This document shows positions 1-8,179 of a DNA stretch of 64,000 nucleotides, one piece after another. The notes under the pieces are model-generated. The model ran no database searches and was not told the DNA's origin. It saw only the letters and a program-made list of their open reading frames with translations. The position numbers were made by a program, and so were the translations under genes. Within the stretch, counting starts at the first letter, position 1; every line of letters begins with the position of its first letter. This DNA is from Bacteroidota bacterium. GTDB taxonomy: Bacteria; Bacteroidota; Ignavibacteria; UBA10030; UBA8401. Location: the NCBI GenBank assembly GCA_027622375.1, contig JAQCAB010000008.1:17388-81387 (forward strand), given 5' to 3'.

Positions 1-80
1 CTGATGGAAAAATTGAACAAGAAATGGCATTTTATAATGGAAGTCAGATTGCAGATTCTTATATAGAAAAGAAAAAATAA
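1..80 (+). CDS. 3' end of an unidentified protein-coding gene
   Basis: An open frame runs in from the left edge and stops at TAA 78-80. It gives 25 residues, DGKIEQEMAFYNGSQIADSY and then IEKKK. The lysine-rich tail and the strong terminator that follows at once mark the real end of a gene. The fragment is too short to place in a family and I do not recognise it. It faces away from the minus-strand genes that follow, so it belongs to a separate transcription unit. Confidence 0.6.
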   Translation, partial: DGKIEQEMAFYNGSQIADSYIEKKK

Positions 81-105
81 ATACATTAAGCATATTTTAT
101 TAATT

Positions 106-142
106 AAAAAAAAGGGCCCTTATTGCTAAGGGCCCTTTTTTT
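106..142 (+). terminator. Strong intrinsic terminator, possibly bidirectional
   Basis: A perfect 11-base stem (112-122 with 127-137) built around GGGCCC closes a four-base loop. It is flanked by an A-run on the left and a seven-T run on the right. It lies 25 bases after the stop of the plus-strand gene and so ends that transcript. Because the flanks are A-rich on one side and T-rich on the other, it could also stop minus-strand transcripts coming from the miaA/tRNA side. Confidence 0.9.
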
Positions 143-195
143 ATTTGAACAATTATCAATAATATTGCCTATTAGATATAAGGGAATGCCTGACG

Positions 196-327
196 TCAGC
201 ATAGAGTGGACAAAAATATACGATTTTTAAATAACCAAACTCTATAAGACCAAGAGTCTATATCACCTATTTTTAAACCACTATAAGCCAAATCGGTAAC
301 TTTTATTGCATAAATTATTTCACTCAT
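196..327 (-). CDS. Possible small ORF or gene remnant, 43 residues
   Basis: In the roughly 255-base stretch between the terminator and the tRNA gene, an ATG at 327 opens a 43-residue frame starting MSEIIYAIKVTDLAYSGLKI and ending at TGA 196-198. An in-frame stop lies just upstream, so no longer version exists. There is no clear Shine-Dalgarno sequence. The opening resembles the start of GIY-YIG-type domains only loosely, and the rest does not fit that family. It could be a chance frame or a decayed fragment. I see nothing else in this stretch. Confidence 0.2.
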   Translation of the reverse strand: MSEIIYAIKVTDLAYSGLKIGDIDSWSYRVWLFKNRIFLSTLC

Positions 328-398
328 GATTTTACCATTTGTTAGTTTTCATTTATATCATTCATAAAATAAAACTAATATAAACACAAAATTCTTTG

Positions 399-472
<74 letters not shown>

Positions 473-482
473 AAAAATTAAT

Positions 483-1418
483 TTAACTTTTTTTATCAAA
501 TTTATCTAATATTTTAGCAGAAAGTTTTTCAAACTCATTTTCCTTTGCAACTTCCAACCAATTAATCCGCTTCTCTTTTTTAAACCAGGTAATTTGCCTT
601 TTTGCATAACGCCTTGTGTTTTGCTTAATTAAATTTATTGCTTCATCAAAACTCAATTTATTTTTTAAAAATAAAAGCAACTCTTTATATCCCACTGTTT
701 GCATTGATTGATAATTTTCGTCTAGTCCACTTGAAAATAATTTTTTGACTTCATCTACAAAACCATTTTCAATCATTTTATCAACTCTATTATTTATTTT
801 ATCGTACAAATTACTTCTCTCCCAATTAAGCGAAATAAAATGTGGATTATATAATTTAATTTTGTTTTGATTTTCAAAACTACTTTTAATTGATTTGCCT
901 GTTAATTTAAAAACTTCCAATGCTCTGATAACCCTTCTAGGATTTTTTGAATCAATTTTATCTGCAGTTTTTGGATCAACTTTTTTTAGTTTGTTGAATA
1001 AGGAGTTTAATCCTTTTTCTTTTAATTCAATTTCTAATTCGTCTCTGATTAAATCATTTCTTTCAACTCCTTCAATCAATCCATCAACTAAAGCTCTAAT
1101 AAATAAACCAGTTCCTCCAACAATTATTGGAAGTTTATTTAGTTTTAATATTTTTTTTATAGCGTTGCGTCCATCAATTTGGAAATCACCGGCGCTATAA
1201 TTTTGAGTTGGTTTAAGAATATCTACACAATGATAATTATATTTTTTTAGTTCAATTTTTGCAGGTTTCGAGGTTCCAATATTTAATCCCTTAAAAACTT
1301 GTCTTGAATCTGCAGAAACTATTTCGGAAGGAATTTTATCTGCAATTAAATGAGCTAAAAAAGTTTTCCCCGAGCAAGTTGGTCCGGTCAAAATTAAAAT
1401 CTTCGGAAGGTTATTCAC
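483..1418 (-). CDS. miaA: tRNA dimethylallyltransferase
   Basis: MiaA moves the dimethylallyl group of DMAPP onto N6 of A37 in tRNAs that read UNN codons. The P-loop GPTCSGKT lies about 12 residues from the start. It is followed by DSRQVFKGLNIGTSKP, the conserved VGGTGLFI segment and the C-terminal tRNA-binding part with KRQITWFK, all typical of the family. There is no ATG before the P-loop. I chose GTG 1418, which gives about 311 residues and overlaps the pcm stop by 8 bases, with GGAAGG just upstream. A TTG at 1442 would add eight residues of low family similarity. The gene is last in the folP-GT-pcm-miaA run and is followed by tRNA-Pro. Confidence 0.93.
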   Translation of the reverse strand: MNNLPKILILTGPTCSGKTFLAHLIADKIPSEIVSADSRQVFKGLNIGTSKPAKIELKKYNYHCVDILKPTQNYSAGDFQIDGRNAIKKILKLNKLPIIVGGTGLFIRALVDGLIEGVERNDLIRDELEIELKEKGLNSLFNKLKKVDPKTADKIDSKNPRRVIRALEVFKLTGKSIKSSFENQNKIKLYNPHFISLNWERSNLYDKINNRVDKMIENGFVDEVKKLFSSGLDENYQSMQTVGYKELLLFLKNKLSFDEAINLIKQNTRRYAKRQITWFKKEKRINWLEVAKENEFEKLSAKILDKFDKKS

Positions 1419-2055
1419 TTTCCTTCCATCCCTCTTTGCCAATTAAGGGAACAAATTTAAATCCATCAATATTTTTTTGAGTAAATTTATCTCCTTCTCT
1501 ATCAATTACAATTAAAGTTTGAGTTTTTTTATCGCCAACGGGAATTACTAATCTGCCACCATCAATTAATTGGTTTTGAAGTTTTTCAGGAACAACTGGC
1601 GCGCCGGCAGTTACAATAATTCCATTAAACGGTGCGTATTCTTTCCATCCCAAAGTTCCATCTCCAACACGCGATGCGATTCGTAAATTTAATTTTTTAA
1701 ACATTTCTTCAGAGCTTCTTGCAAGATCAGAATTCCGCTCGATTGTAAAAACTCTGCAACCTAATTTTGATAATATTACTGATTGATAACCTGAACCAGT
1801 TCCGATTTCCAAAATTTTATCATCTTTTAGTGGAATTAAAAGTTCTGTCATAACTGCAACTGTGTATGGTTGCGAAATTGTTTGCTCAAAACCAATTGGC
1901 AAAGCGCAATCCTCATATGCTCGGGAGCGCGAATAACTTGGAACAAATAAATGTCTCTCAACTTCGGACATTACTTTTAAAATATTTGGATTTTTAATTC
2001 CCTTTTTAATTAATAGCTCAACCATTTTTGAGCGGTCATCATCAAATAAAGACAT
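1411..2055 (-). CDS. pcm: Protein-L-isoaspartate O-methyltransferase
   Basis: This cytosolic, SAM-dependent enzyme methylates isoaspartyl residues in aged proteins so that they can return to normal aspartate. The 214-residue product has the usual length. Visible family features are the N-terminal FVP(S) segment with the YEDCALPIG and QTISQPY motifs, then the SAM-binding motif LEIGTGSGYQ near residue 81, and a late DGGRLVIPVG strand. The ATG at 2055 is preceded by AAGGA. The gene starts one base after the glycosyltransferase stop and overlaps miaA at its end, so translation of the three is likely coupled. Confidence 0.95.
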   Translation of the reverse strand: MSLFDDDRSKMVELLIKKGIKNPNILKVMSEVERHLFVPSYSRSRAYEDCALPIGFEQTISQPYTVAVMTELLIPLKDDKILEIGTGSGYQSVILSKLGCRVFTIERNSDLARSSEEMFKKLNLRIASRVGDGTLGWKEYAPFNGIIVTAGAPVVPEKLQNQLIDGGRLVIPVGDKKTQTLIVIDREGDKFTQKNIDGFKFVPLIGKEGWKESE

Positions 2056-2056
2056 T

Positions 2057-2728
2057 TTAATCCTTAAAAATTAATTTGAGAAAATTAAAAATTGTTTTCC
2101 AGTTTTTAATGTGACTTTGTTGATTATTATAAATTGTAGATATCGGGATTGAACCAACCCTAAATTTTAATTTTGCAGCTTTAATCAGCATTTCAGTTTC
2201 TAAAGTGTAATCGGTTTGTTCCAATGTAATCGATTTTAAAATTTTAGTTGAAATAATTCTATAACCCGATTGTGAATCAGGAATATCAATTCCAGTTTTT
2301 GCCGACAAAATAAAACTTGTGAGGAGATTTGACAACTGCCTGCTGAATGGCATTTGTTTAATTCGATCAATTCTATTACCGATAATTAAATCAAAATAAT
2401 TGCGTTTATATTCCTGAATAAATTTTTTAATATAAATTGGATCGTGCTGCAAATCAGCATCTAAAGTAATAACTGCATCAAAATTATTTTTAATTGCATA
2501 TTCAAAACCAGTTTTAAGAGCTGTTCCTTTCCCCAAATTAATTTGATGGCTTAGAATTTCAACTGGGTAATTTTGAAGTTGCTGCAAAATACCATCAGTT
2601 GAACCATCATTAATTACAATTACAGAGACATCCTCATTTAATGTTGATAAAACTTTTTCAATTTCATTTAAAAGTTTGATTATTGTTTTACTTGCTTGAT
2701 ACGCAGGTATTATAATTGCAAACTTCAT
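2057..2728 (-). CDS. Family 2 glycosyltransferase, dolichyl-phosphate-mannose synthase-like
   Basis: The product is a 223-residue GT-A fold enzyme. The start MKFAIIIPAYQASKT is the nucleotide-sugar-binding strand. INDGSTDG follows near residue 40 and the metal-binding LDADLQHDP, a DXD-type motif, near residue 90. No membrane segment is visible, so it resembles the catalytic domain of polyprenyl-phosphate sugar synthases acting at the inner face of the membrane. The acceptor is not determined by the sequence. It overlaps folP by ATGA and abuts pcm. The neighbours (folate, protein repair, tRNA modification) give no hint of its glycan pathway. Confidence 0.85.
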   Translation of the reverse strand: MKFAIIIPAYQASKTIIKLLNEIEKVLSTLNEDVSVIVINDGSTDGILQQLQNYPVEILSHQINLGKGTALKTGFEYAIKNNFDAVITLDADLQHDPIYIKKFIQEYKRNYFDLIIGNRIDRIKQMPFSRQLSNLLTSFILSAKTGIDIPDSQSGYRIISTKILKSITLEQTDYTLETEMLIKAAKLKFRVGSIPISTIYNNQQSHIKNWKTIFNFLKLIFKD

Positions 2729-3585
2729 ACTACCTTTTTTGCAAATCTGATTGCATCAACAATTTTAGTTACTTGCAACATTTCTTTTACATTATGAACT
2801 CGAACTATATTCGCGCCATTTAAAATTGAACTTGCAACAGATGCAGCATTTCCGAAAATTCTTTTATCAACATCTAAATCTAATATTTTGCCAATAAAAC
2901 TTTTATTTGAAGTTCCGATTAAAATTGGACAATTTAATTTTTTAAAAAAACTTAAATTATTCAATAAAGTTAAATTGTGTTCTAAATTTTTACCAAAACC
3001 AATTCCGACATCAATTATAATTTGAGTTAGCCCAAAACTTTTTGCTTTTTTAATTGAGTTTGAAAGATATTCAAAAACTTCTGTAATTACATTTTGGTAT
3101 GTGGGATCAAGCTGCATAGTTTTTGGTGTTCCCTTTATATGCATTGCAACAACAGTCGCATTATATTTTGCAGCAATTTTTGGCAATTCGTTATCAAATG
3201 TAAAGCCGGAAATATCATTAACAATTGTTGCGCCACATTTAAGTGCTTCCTCGGCAACTTGAGATTTATAAGTATCAATTGAAATTGGAATATCAGAAAT
3301 ATTTTTAATTTCTTTAATTACAGGAATAACTCTTTCCAGCTCCTCATCAATTGAAATTACTTCAGCTCCTTCCCCATAATCATTACTTTTTGGGCGAGTT
3401 GATTCACCACCAATATCAATAATATCTGCACCATCATTTATTATTTGAAGTGCGCAATTTATTGCATCATCTTTTTTTAAATATTTTCCACCATCACTAA
3501 ACGAGTCGGGAGTGATATTTAAAACTCCCATTACAAAAGTTTTTTCAGCAAAATTAAATTTTTTGCCGTTTATCAAAAATTCCAT
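2725..3585 (-). CDS. folP: Dihydropteroate synthase
   Basis: FolP joins p-aminobenzoate to hydroxymethyl-dihydropterin pyrophosphate in folate synthesis and is the sulfonamide target. Signature segments are NITPDSFSDGG near residue 25, DIGGESTRP near residue 60, VNDISGF near residue 120, a GTSNKSFIG loop near residue 215 and a late RVHNV strand. I start at ATG 3585. An in-frame TTG at 3591 would add two residues, but ATG is preferred. The gene begins just after a terminator, so it must have its own promoter, and it leads the four-gene run ending in miaA. It overlaps the glycosyltransferase by four bases. Confidence 0.95.
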   Translation of the reverse strand: MEFLINGKKFNFAEKTFVMGVLNITPDSFSDGGKYLKKDDAINCALQIINDGADIIDIGGESTRPKSNDYGEGAEVISIDEELERVIPVIKEIKNISDIPISIDTYKSQVAEEALKCGATIVNDISGFTFDNELPKIAAKYNATVVAMHIKGTPKTMQLDPTYQNVITEVFEYLSNSIKKAKSFGLTQIIIDVGIGFGKNLEHNLTLLNNLSFFKKLNCPILIGTSNKSFIGKILDLDVDKRIFGNAASVASSILNGANIVRVHNVKEMLQVTKIVDAIRFAKKVV

Positions 3586-3599
3586 AATCAAATGTAAAC

Positions 3600-3624
3600 A
3601 AAAAACCCTCTCAAGTAAGAGAGG
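3600..3624 (-). terminator. Intrinsic terminator closing the SUF operon
   Basis: CCCTCTC (3605-3611) pairs with GAGAGGG (3618-3624) around a six-base loop. Read on the minus strand, the hairpin runs into five Ts and then GTTT. It lies 25 bases past the 29-residue lysine-rich ORF, so it is the natural end of the long iron-sulfur operon and separates it from folP. Confidence 0.85.
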
Positions 3625-3648
3625 GCTTATTTATTAAGAATTAACTTT

Positions 3649-3738
3649 TTTATTCTTGAGTAAAGCCTTTAATTTAGTTTTCCTTTTTTGTTTTTTCTTA
3701 AGATGCTTTTTTGCAACTTTTTTTGATCTTTTGTTCAT
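3649..3738 (-). CDS. 29-residue lysine-rich peptide at the end of the SUF operon
   Basis: ATG 3738 is preceded by AAAGGA at a good distance and opens a frame of 29 residues, MNKRSKKVAKKHLKKKQKRK and then TKLKALTQE. Fifteen of the 29 residues are Lys or Arg. It sits between the zinc-ribbon gene and the operon terminator with no other use for that space. Such a charge suggests RNA or ribosome binding, as in small ribosome-associated basic peptides, but this is inference and I do not recognise the family. An AT-rich sequence yields poly-lysine frames easily, so a chance ORF remains possible. The good ribosome site argues for a real gene. Confidence 0.5.
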
Positions 3739-3749
3739 TTATTTTTCCT

Positions 3750-3944
3750 TTATGGTTCGCTGCATGAGTGATAAAACCCGCAATTGGGGCATATTAATTT
3801 ACATTTTTTGCTGATTAACTCATTTCCGCAATTTACACAATATTGCCAAAAATGAGATTCGGTTTTAATTTCTTTTTCTTTTGATGGATTTAACAATGAA
3901 CTAATTTTTTTTATTTCGGTATTGAAATAATTTTTTTCAGTCAT
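3750..3944 (-). CDS. Small zinc-ribbon protein of the SUF operon
   Basis: The 64-residue product has a variable N-terminal half and then six cysteines at 36, 39, 48, 52, 55 and 61. They are arranged as CVNCG, CKLICPNCG and CSEP, which is a rubredoxin-like zinc ribbon. I chose ATG 3944, which overlaps the preceding stop as TAATG. A longer in-frame start at 4007 would lie wholly inside the SufT-like gene. The CPNCGFYxxCSEP tail resembles short zinc-ribbon proteins seen in many bacterial genomes, with no assigned role that I know of. Its position after the SufT-like gene suggests a part in Fe-S delivery or metal sensing, which is inference. Confidence 0.75.
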   Translation of the reverse strand: MTEKNYFNTEIKKISSLLNPSKEKEIKTESHFWQYCVNCGNELISKKCKLICPNCGFYHSCSEP

Positions 3945-4291
3945 TACATATTTAATGTTAATCGTGCTTCTTCGGTCATCATAGATGGACTCCATCTCGG
4001 TTCCCAAACAACTTCAACATTTACATTTTTAACATCTTTTACTGTCATTGTTTTTTCTTTTACATCAATTGGTAAACTTTGAGCTGCCGGGCACATTGGC
4101 GAAGTTAAAGTCATTTTAATATCAACATCACCAGTTGGTTTTACATCAATAATATAAATTAATCCCAACTCATAAATATTTACCGGGATTTCAGGATCAA
4201 AACAAGTCTTAATTTTATTGACAATTTCTTCTTGAATTAAAATAATATCAATTCCATTTAATTGTGATTCTTGATTTTGAATTTCACTCAT
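3944..4291 (-). CDS. SufT-like MIP18 family (DUF59) Fe-S maturation factor
   Basis: The 115-residue protein is a single MIP18/DUF59 domain. FDPEIPVNIYELGLIY near residue 31 is the family signature. LTSPMCPAAQSLP follows near residue 83 with the conserved cysteine, and then VWEPRWSPSMM with the WSP motif near the end. Members such as SufT and PaaD act as adaptors that help place Fe-S clusters on target enzymes. The position directly after sufU in the operon fits that role. It begins two bases after the sufU stop and overlaps the zinc-ribbon start as TAATG. Confidence 0.9.
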   Translation of the reverse strand: MSEIQNQESQLNGIDIILIQEEIVNKIKTCFDPEIPVNIYELGLIYIIDVKPTGDVDIKMTLTSPMCPAAQSLPIDVKEKTMTVKDVKNVNVEVVWEPRWSPSMMTEEARLTLNM

Positions 4292-4293
4292 TT

Positions 4294-4743
4294 TTATTCC
4301 GTTGTAACAGTTTCATGGATTTCAGATAATACTCCATTTAGAGCATGCCAAGATAAACTTGCGCATTTTACTCTTGCTGGAAATTCTGATACACCACTTA
4401 ATGCAAATAAACTTCCAAGTTCATCTTCATTAATTGAATTTGATTTTCCTGTAAAAATAAGATGCATTTTATTAAACAAGTTTTTTGAAAACTCGATTGA
4501 TTGATTTACAACTGAACTTGTCATTAAAGATGACGAGGCTTTTGAAATTGCACAGCCGACACCTTCAAAACCAATATTTTTTATTTTACCATCTTCAATC
4601 AATAAATAAATTGTGTATTGATCTCCACAAAGAGGATTGCGCGCTTCAATTTTACGATTGTAATTTTCTAATTTTTTAAAATAACGAGGATTTTTATTGT
4701 GATCTAAAATTACTTCCTGATATAATTCATTCAAGTTGCTCAT
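4294..4743 (-). CDS. sufU: SufU: zinc-dependent sulfur acceptor or scaffold of the SUF system
   Basis: The 149-residue protein is an IscU-fold SufU. The three ligand cysteines are at 39 (NPLCGD), 64 (GVGCAIS) and 127 (RVKCASL), with Asp41 as fourth ligand. The long insert between the second and third cysteine separates SufU from IscU. In Firmicutes SufU uses zinc to take persulfide from SufS and pass it to SufB. Its place immediately after sufS supports the same job here. It starts six bases after the sufS stop. Confidence 0.93.
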   Translation of the reverse strand: MSNLNELYQEVILDHNKNPRYFKKLENYNRKIEARNPLCGDQYTIYLLIEDGKIKNIGFEGVGCAISKASSSLMTSSVVNQSIEFSKNLFNKMHLIFTGKSNSINEDELGSLFALSGVSEFPARVKCASLSWHALNGVLSEIHETVTTE

Positions 4744-4749
4744 TAAATT

Positions 4750-6009
4750 TTATCCCAAAAATATTTTAATACCTTTTTTTACTGCATCTTCCAAAATATC
4801 AACTTCCTCTAATGTATTGTAAAATGAGAAAGATGCTCTGGCAGTTCCGGCTATTTTAAAATAATCCATTACAGGTTGCGTGCAATGATGACCTGCGCGA
4901 ACTGCAACACCTTCTTGATCCAAAATTGTGCCAACATCATGTGCGTGAATATCTGCCATCACAAATGAAACTATACTTGCTTTATTTTTTGATGTGCCGA
5001 TTATACGAACATTTTCAAGTTTAGAGAATTTTTCAGTTGCGTAATTAAGCAATTTTGATTCCTGAGTATTTATATTTTCATAACCGAGATTTTGTAAATA
5101 TTCTACAGCAACTCCCAAACCAATTGCACCAGCAATATTTGGCGTTCCTGCTTCAAATTTATATGGAAGATCATTATAAATTGTTTTCTCAAAAGTTACC
5201 TGAAGAATCATATCACCACCTCCTTGATATGGAGGCATCGCTTCTAATAATTTTTCTTTTCCATAAAGAATTCCAATACCGGTTGGAGCGCAAATTTTAT
5301 GTCCAGAAAAAACAAAAAAGTCGCAACCCAAATCTTGAACATCAATCTTTGAATGGCAAACAGATTGTGCACCATCAATTAAAATTGGGATATTATTTTT
5401 ATGAGCAAGCTCGATTACTTTTTTTATTGGATTAATCGTGCCGAGTGAATTTGAAATATGAACTAATGAAATAAATTTTGTTTTTTCATCAATCAAATTA
5501 TTTACTTCTTCAACTTTTAACTCGCCAAATTCATTAATCGGAATAATTTTAATTTTTGCTTTTTTCTCATCACAAACAATTTGCCAAGGAACAATATTTG
5601 CATGATGCTCCATTAACGAAACAATTACATTATCACCTTCATTTAATTTTGGTTTTACAAATGTGTGTGCAACTAAATTGATAGCTTCGGTTGTACCACG
5701 AACATAAATTACTTCTTTTGAAGATTTTGCATTTATAAAATTTTTAATTTTATCACGGGCTTCTTCATAACTATTTGTAGCAGAATCACTTAAAAAGTGG
5801 ACACCTCTATGAACATTTGAATTTTGTGACTCGTAATATTTTTGAATTGCATCAATTACAACTTTTGGTTTTTGACTTGTAGCTGCATTATCTAAATAAA
5901 CAAGTGGTTTGCCATGGACTTTTGTATTTAAAATTGGAAAATCTTGACGAATTTTTTTTACATCAAAAATTTGATTTTCACTTTTACTATTTTGAATAAA
6001 TTGATGCAT
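4750..6009 (-). CDS. sufS: Cysteine desulfurase SufS
   Basis: This PLP enzyme takes sulfur from cysteine as a persulfide, leaving alanine, to feed SufU and SufBCD. The 419-residue length is normal for group II (SufS/CsdA) enzymes. Visible signatures are YLDNAATSQKP near residue 40, the HHANIVPWQ segment, the PLP lysine in SGHKICAPTGIG near residue 235 and the persulfide cysteine in RAGHHCTQP near residue 376. It lies between sufD and sufU. The window also encodes an IscS-like enzyme in the same operon, so this organism has two desulfurases for one pathway. Confidence 0.96.
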   Translation of the reverse strand: MHQFIQNSKSENQIFDVKKIRQDFPILNTKVHGKPLVYLDNAATSQKPKVVIDAIQKYYESQNSNVHRGVHFLSDSATNSYEEARDKIKNFINAKSSKEVIYVRGTTEAINLVAHTFVKPKLNEGDNVIVSLMEHHANIVPWQIVCDEKKAKIKIIPINEFGELKVEEVNNLIDEKTKFISLVHISNSLGTINPIKKVIELAHKNNIPILIDGAQSVCHSKIDVQDLGCDFFVFSGHKICAPTGIGILYGKEKLLEAMPPYQGGGDMILQVTFEKTIYNDLPYKFEAGTPNIAGAIGLGVAVEYLQNLGYENINTQESKLLNYATEKFSKLENVRIIGTSKNKASIVSFVMADIHAHDVGTILDQEGVAVRAGHHCTQPVMDYFKIAGTARASFSFYNTLEEVDILEDAVKKGIKIFLG

Positions 6010-6017
6010 AGTTTAAT

Positions 6018-7391
6018 TTAATGATAATGTGCAATAATTGGCAACGAAATATTTCCGTGGCACTTTTCAAGTTTACTAACAACTAAATTATCTACGAATC
6101 TTCTAAGATTTAAATTTTCAATTGTTTCGGTAACTGCGCTTGCAAAACCTAAAGCAAATAAAGCTTCTGCTGATTTCGGAGAAATACCGCGGCTTTTTAA
6201 ATAAAATAGTGCGTTCGCATCAATTCCACCAACTGTTCCTCCATGCGTACATTTTACATCATCAGCAAAAATTTCAAGTTGTGGTTTTGTATCGATAGTT
6301 GCATTATCTGAAAGCAATAAATTATTATTTGTTTGTTTTGAATCAGTTTTTTGAGCCGCACTGTGTACATAAACTTTCCCATTAAATACTGAATGAGAAT
6401 TATCATATAAAATTCCTTTAAAAACTTCCCGGCTTGTACAATTGGGTTGTGTATGCTCAATAAATGTGTGATTATCAATTAATTGTTTTGCAGTTGAAAT
6501 ATATAGACCATTCATATTTGTATCTGAATTTTCACCAAACAATTTTAACGCCATTTGATTTCTTGAAATACTTGAACCAGCAGAAAAAGCAAATGAGAAA
6601 AATTTGCTGCTTGTTTTTTGAGAAACTGAAATATTTGCAATATGATAATTTTCGTCAACTTCATTTTGAATTTTTAAATAATTACAAATTGAATTTTCAT
6701 CTAAATATATTTCAGTGAATATATTTGTCAAATTTTTATTTGAATTATTAGTTACGAATTGTTCTACAAAATCTAGCGAAGCATTATTTTTTATAACTAT
6801 AATATTTCTTGGTGAAATTAATTGAGGAATATTTTCCTGATTTTGACTGATGTAAATTAATTCAATTGGTTTACTTAAAATTACATTTTCTTTAATTTTT
6901 ATAAAGACTCCAGAATCAAATAAAGAAGTATTTAAAGCTGCAAATGAATTTGCTTCTAAGTCAATATTTTTGCTAAAATAATTTTCAACTTCACTAGGGA
7001 ATAATTTAATTGCATCTTTAATTGAATTTACAATTACACCTTCTTCTTTTGGTGGATTGGATAAATTTTGAAGATATTTTCCATTTACAAAAACCAGATA
7101 ATAAGAATCTGAAATTATATATTTATAAATACTTTGTTTGCTGTAATTAAGGAATTCTTTATTGCTGGAAGTTTCGAAATTTAATTTTGTTATTGAATTT
7201 ATATTTGTGTACCTCCACTCTTCATTTTTTTGAGATGGAAAACCAAGTTTTTGAAAACTTTTTAAAGAATTTTCACGAATTGTTTTAAGCCAATTTGGTT
7301 CTGAAGCAAAACCATTTTCAGAAAATATTTTAAATTTATTTAGAATATTTTCAATTGGAGAAGACAGGCTATCAGTAACTTTATTGTTCAT
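6018..7391 (-). CDS. sufD: Fe-S assembly protein SufD
   Basis: SufD pairs with SufB and the SufC ATPase in the scaffold that builds Fe-S clusters. The 457-residue protein shows the SufB/D beta-helix core. Its C-terminal part contains CTSREVFKGILYDNS, then KTDSKQTNNNLLLSD and CTHGGTVGGID, which match SufD. SufD has few cysteines and is thought to help iron entry and complex stability. It starts at an ATG overlapping the sufC stop as TAATG, so translation is coupled, and it is followed eight bases later by sufS. Confidence 0.94.
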   Translation of the reverse strand: MNNKVTDSLSSPIENILNKFKIFSENGFASEPNWLKTIRENSLKSFQKLGFPSQKNEEWRYTNINSITKLNFETSSNKEFLNYSKQSIYKYIISDSYYLVFVNGKYLQNLSNPPKEEGVIVNSIKDAIKLFPSEVENYFSKNIDLEANSFAALNTSLFDSGVFIKIKENVILSKPIELIYISQNQENIPQLISPRNIIVIKNNASLDFVEQFVTNNSNKNLTNIFTEIYLDENSICNYLKIQNEVDENYHIANISVSQKTSSKFFSFAFSAGSSISRNQMALKLFGENSDTNMNGLYISTAKQLIDNHTFIEHTQPNCTSREVFKGILYDNSHSVFNGKVYVHSAAQKTDSKQTNNNLLLSDNATIDTKPQLEIFADDVKCTHGGTVGGIDANALFYLKSRGISPKSAEALFALGFASAVTETIENLNLRRFVDNLVVSKLEKCHGNISLPIIAHYH

Positions 7392-8155
7392 TAAACTGAA
7401 ACTCCATTTTCAACTTCAACTTTAATTTTATCGTAACCAAATTCTTCAAGTTCAAGCGCTAATTCTTTTCCGCCTGATTTAACAATTTTACCATTCATTA
7501 AAACATGAACAAAATCAGGCACTATATAGTTTAATAACCTTTGATAATGGGTCACAACTATGATTGATCGGTTTGAATTTCGAAGTTTATTAACGCCACC
7601 GGCAACAATTTTTAAAGCATCAATATCAAGCCCTGAATCTGTTTCATCTAAAATTGCGAGTTTTGGTTCAAGCACAGCCATTTGAAGAATTTCGTTTCGT
7701 TTTTTTTCTCCGCCTGAATATCCTTGATTAACTGGGCGGTTGATAAATGATTCATCCATTTCCACCAACTTCATTTTTTCACGTATTAATTTTAAAAATT
7801 CAAAAGCATCAAGTGGCTCTTGTCCACGAGATTTTCTAATTTCGTTTAATCCAGTTTTTAGAAAGTAGCTGTTGCTTACTCCGGGAATTTCTATTGGATA
7901 TTGAAACGCAAGAAATATTCCAGCTTGAGCTCGTTTTTCTGCTTCCAATTCACTTAAATCATTTCCTTCATATTTTATTTCTCCCTCCAAAATTTGATAA
8001 GCGGGATGGCCAGCTAAAAGTTGAGCCAATGTACTTTTTCCTGAACCATTTGGTCCCATTATTGCATGAACTTCGCCCGGATTTACATTTAATGTAATTC
8101 CATTTAATATTTTTTTACCAGATATTGATGCATGCAGATTATTAATTTGTAACAT
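7391..8155 (-). CDS. sufC: SufC, ATPase of the SufBCD scaffold
   Basis: This is an ABC-type ATPase with no membrane partner. It drives conformational changes in SufB-SufD. The Walker [10 protein letters not shown] is near residue 35, the signature [14 protein letters not shown] near residue 145, the Walker [17 protein letters not shown] near residue 170 and the switch histidine in VVTHY near residue 202. The ETDSGLD wording is characteristic of SufC. The 254-residue length is normal. An AAAGGAAAA ribosome site precedes ATG 8155. It lies between sufB and sufD. Confidence 0.97.
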   Translation of the reverse strand: MLQINNLHASISGKKILNGITLNVNPGEVHAIMGPNGSGKSTLAQLLAGHPAYQILEGEIKYEGNDLSELEAEKRAQAGIFLAFQYPIEIPGVSNSYFLKTGLNEIRKSRGQEPLDAFEFLKLIREKMKLVEMDESFINRPVNQGYSGGEKKRNEILQMAVLEPKLAILDETDSGLDIDALKIVAGGVNKLRNSNRSIIVVTHYQRLLNYIVPDFVHVLMNGKIVKSGGKELALELEEFGYDKIKVEVENGVSV

Positions 8156-8179
8156 TATTTTCCTTTTTTATAAATATAA

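Noticed and set aside
3750..4007. 85-residue version of the zinc-ribbon protein starting at 4007
   Set aside because: The added 21 residues lie wholly inside the SufT-like gene, while an ATG at 3944 overlaps its stop as TAATG and gives the usual domain size.
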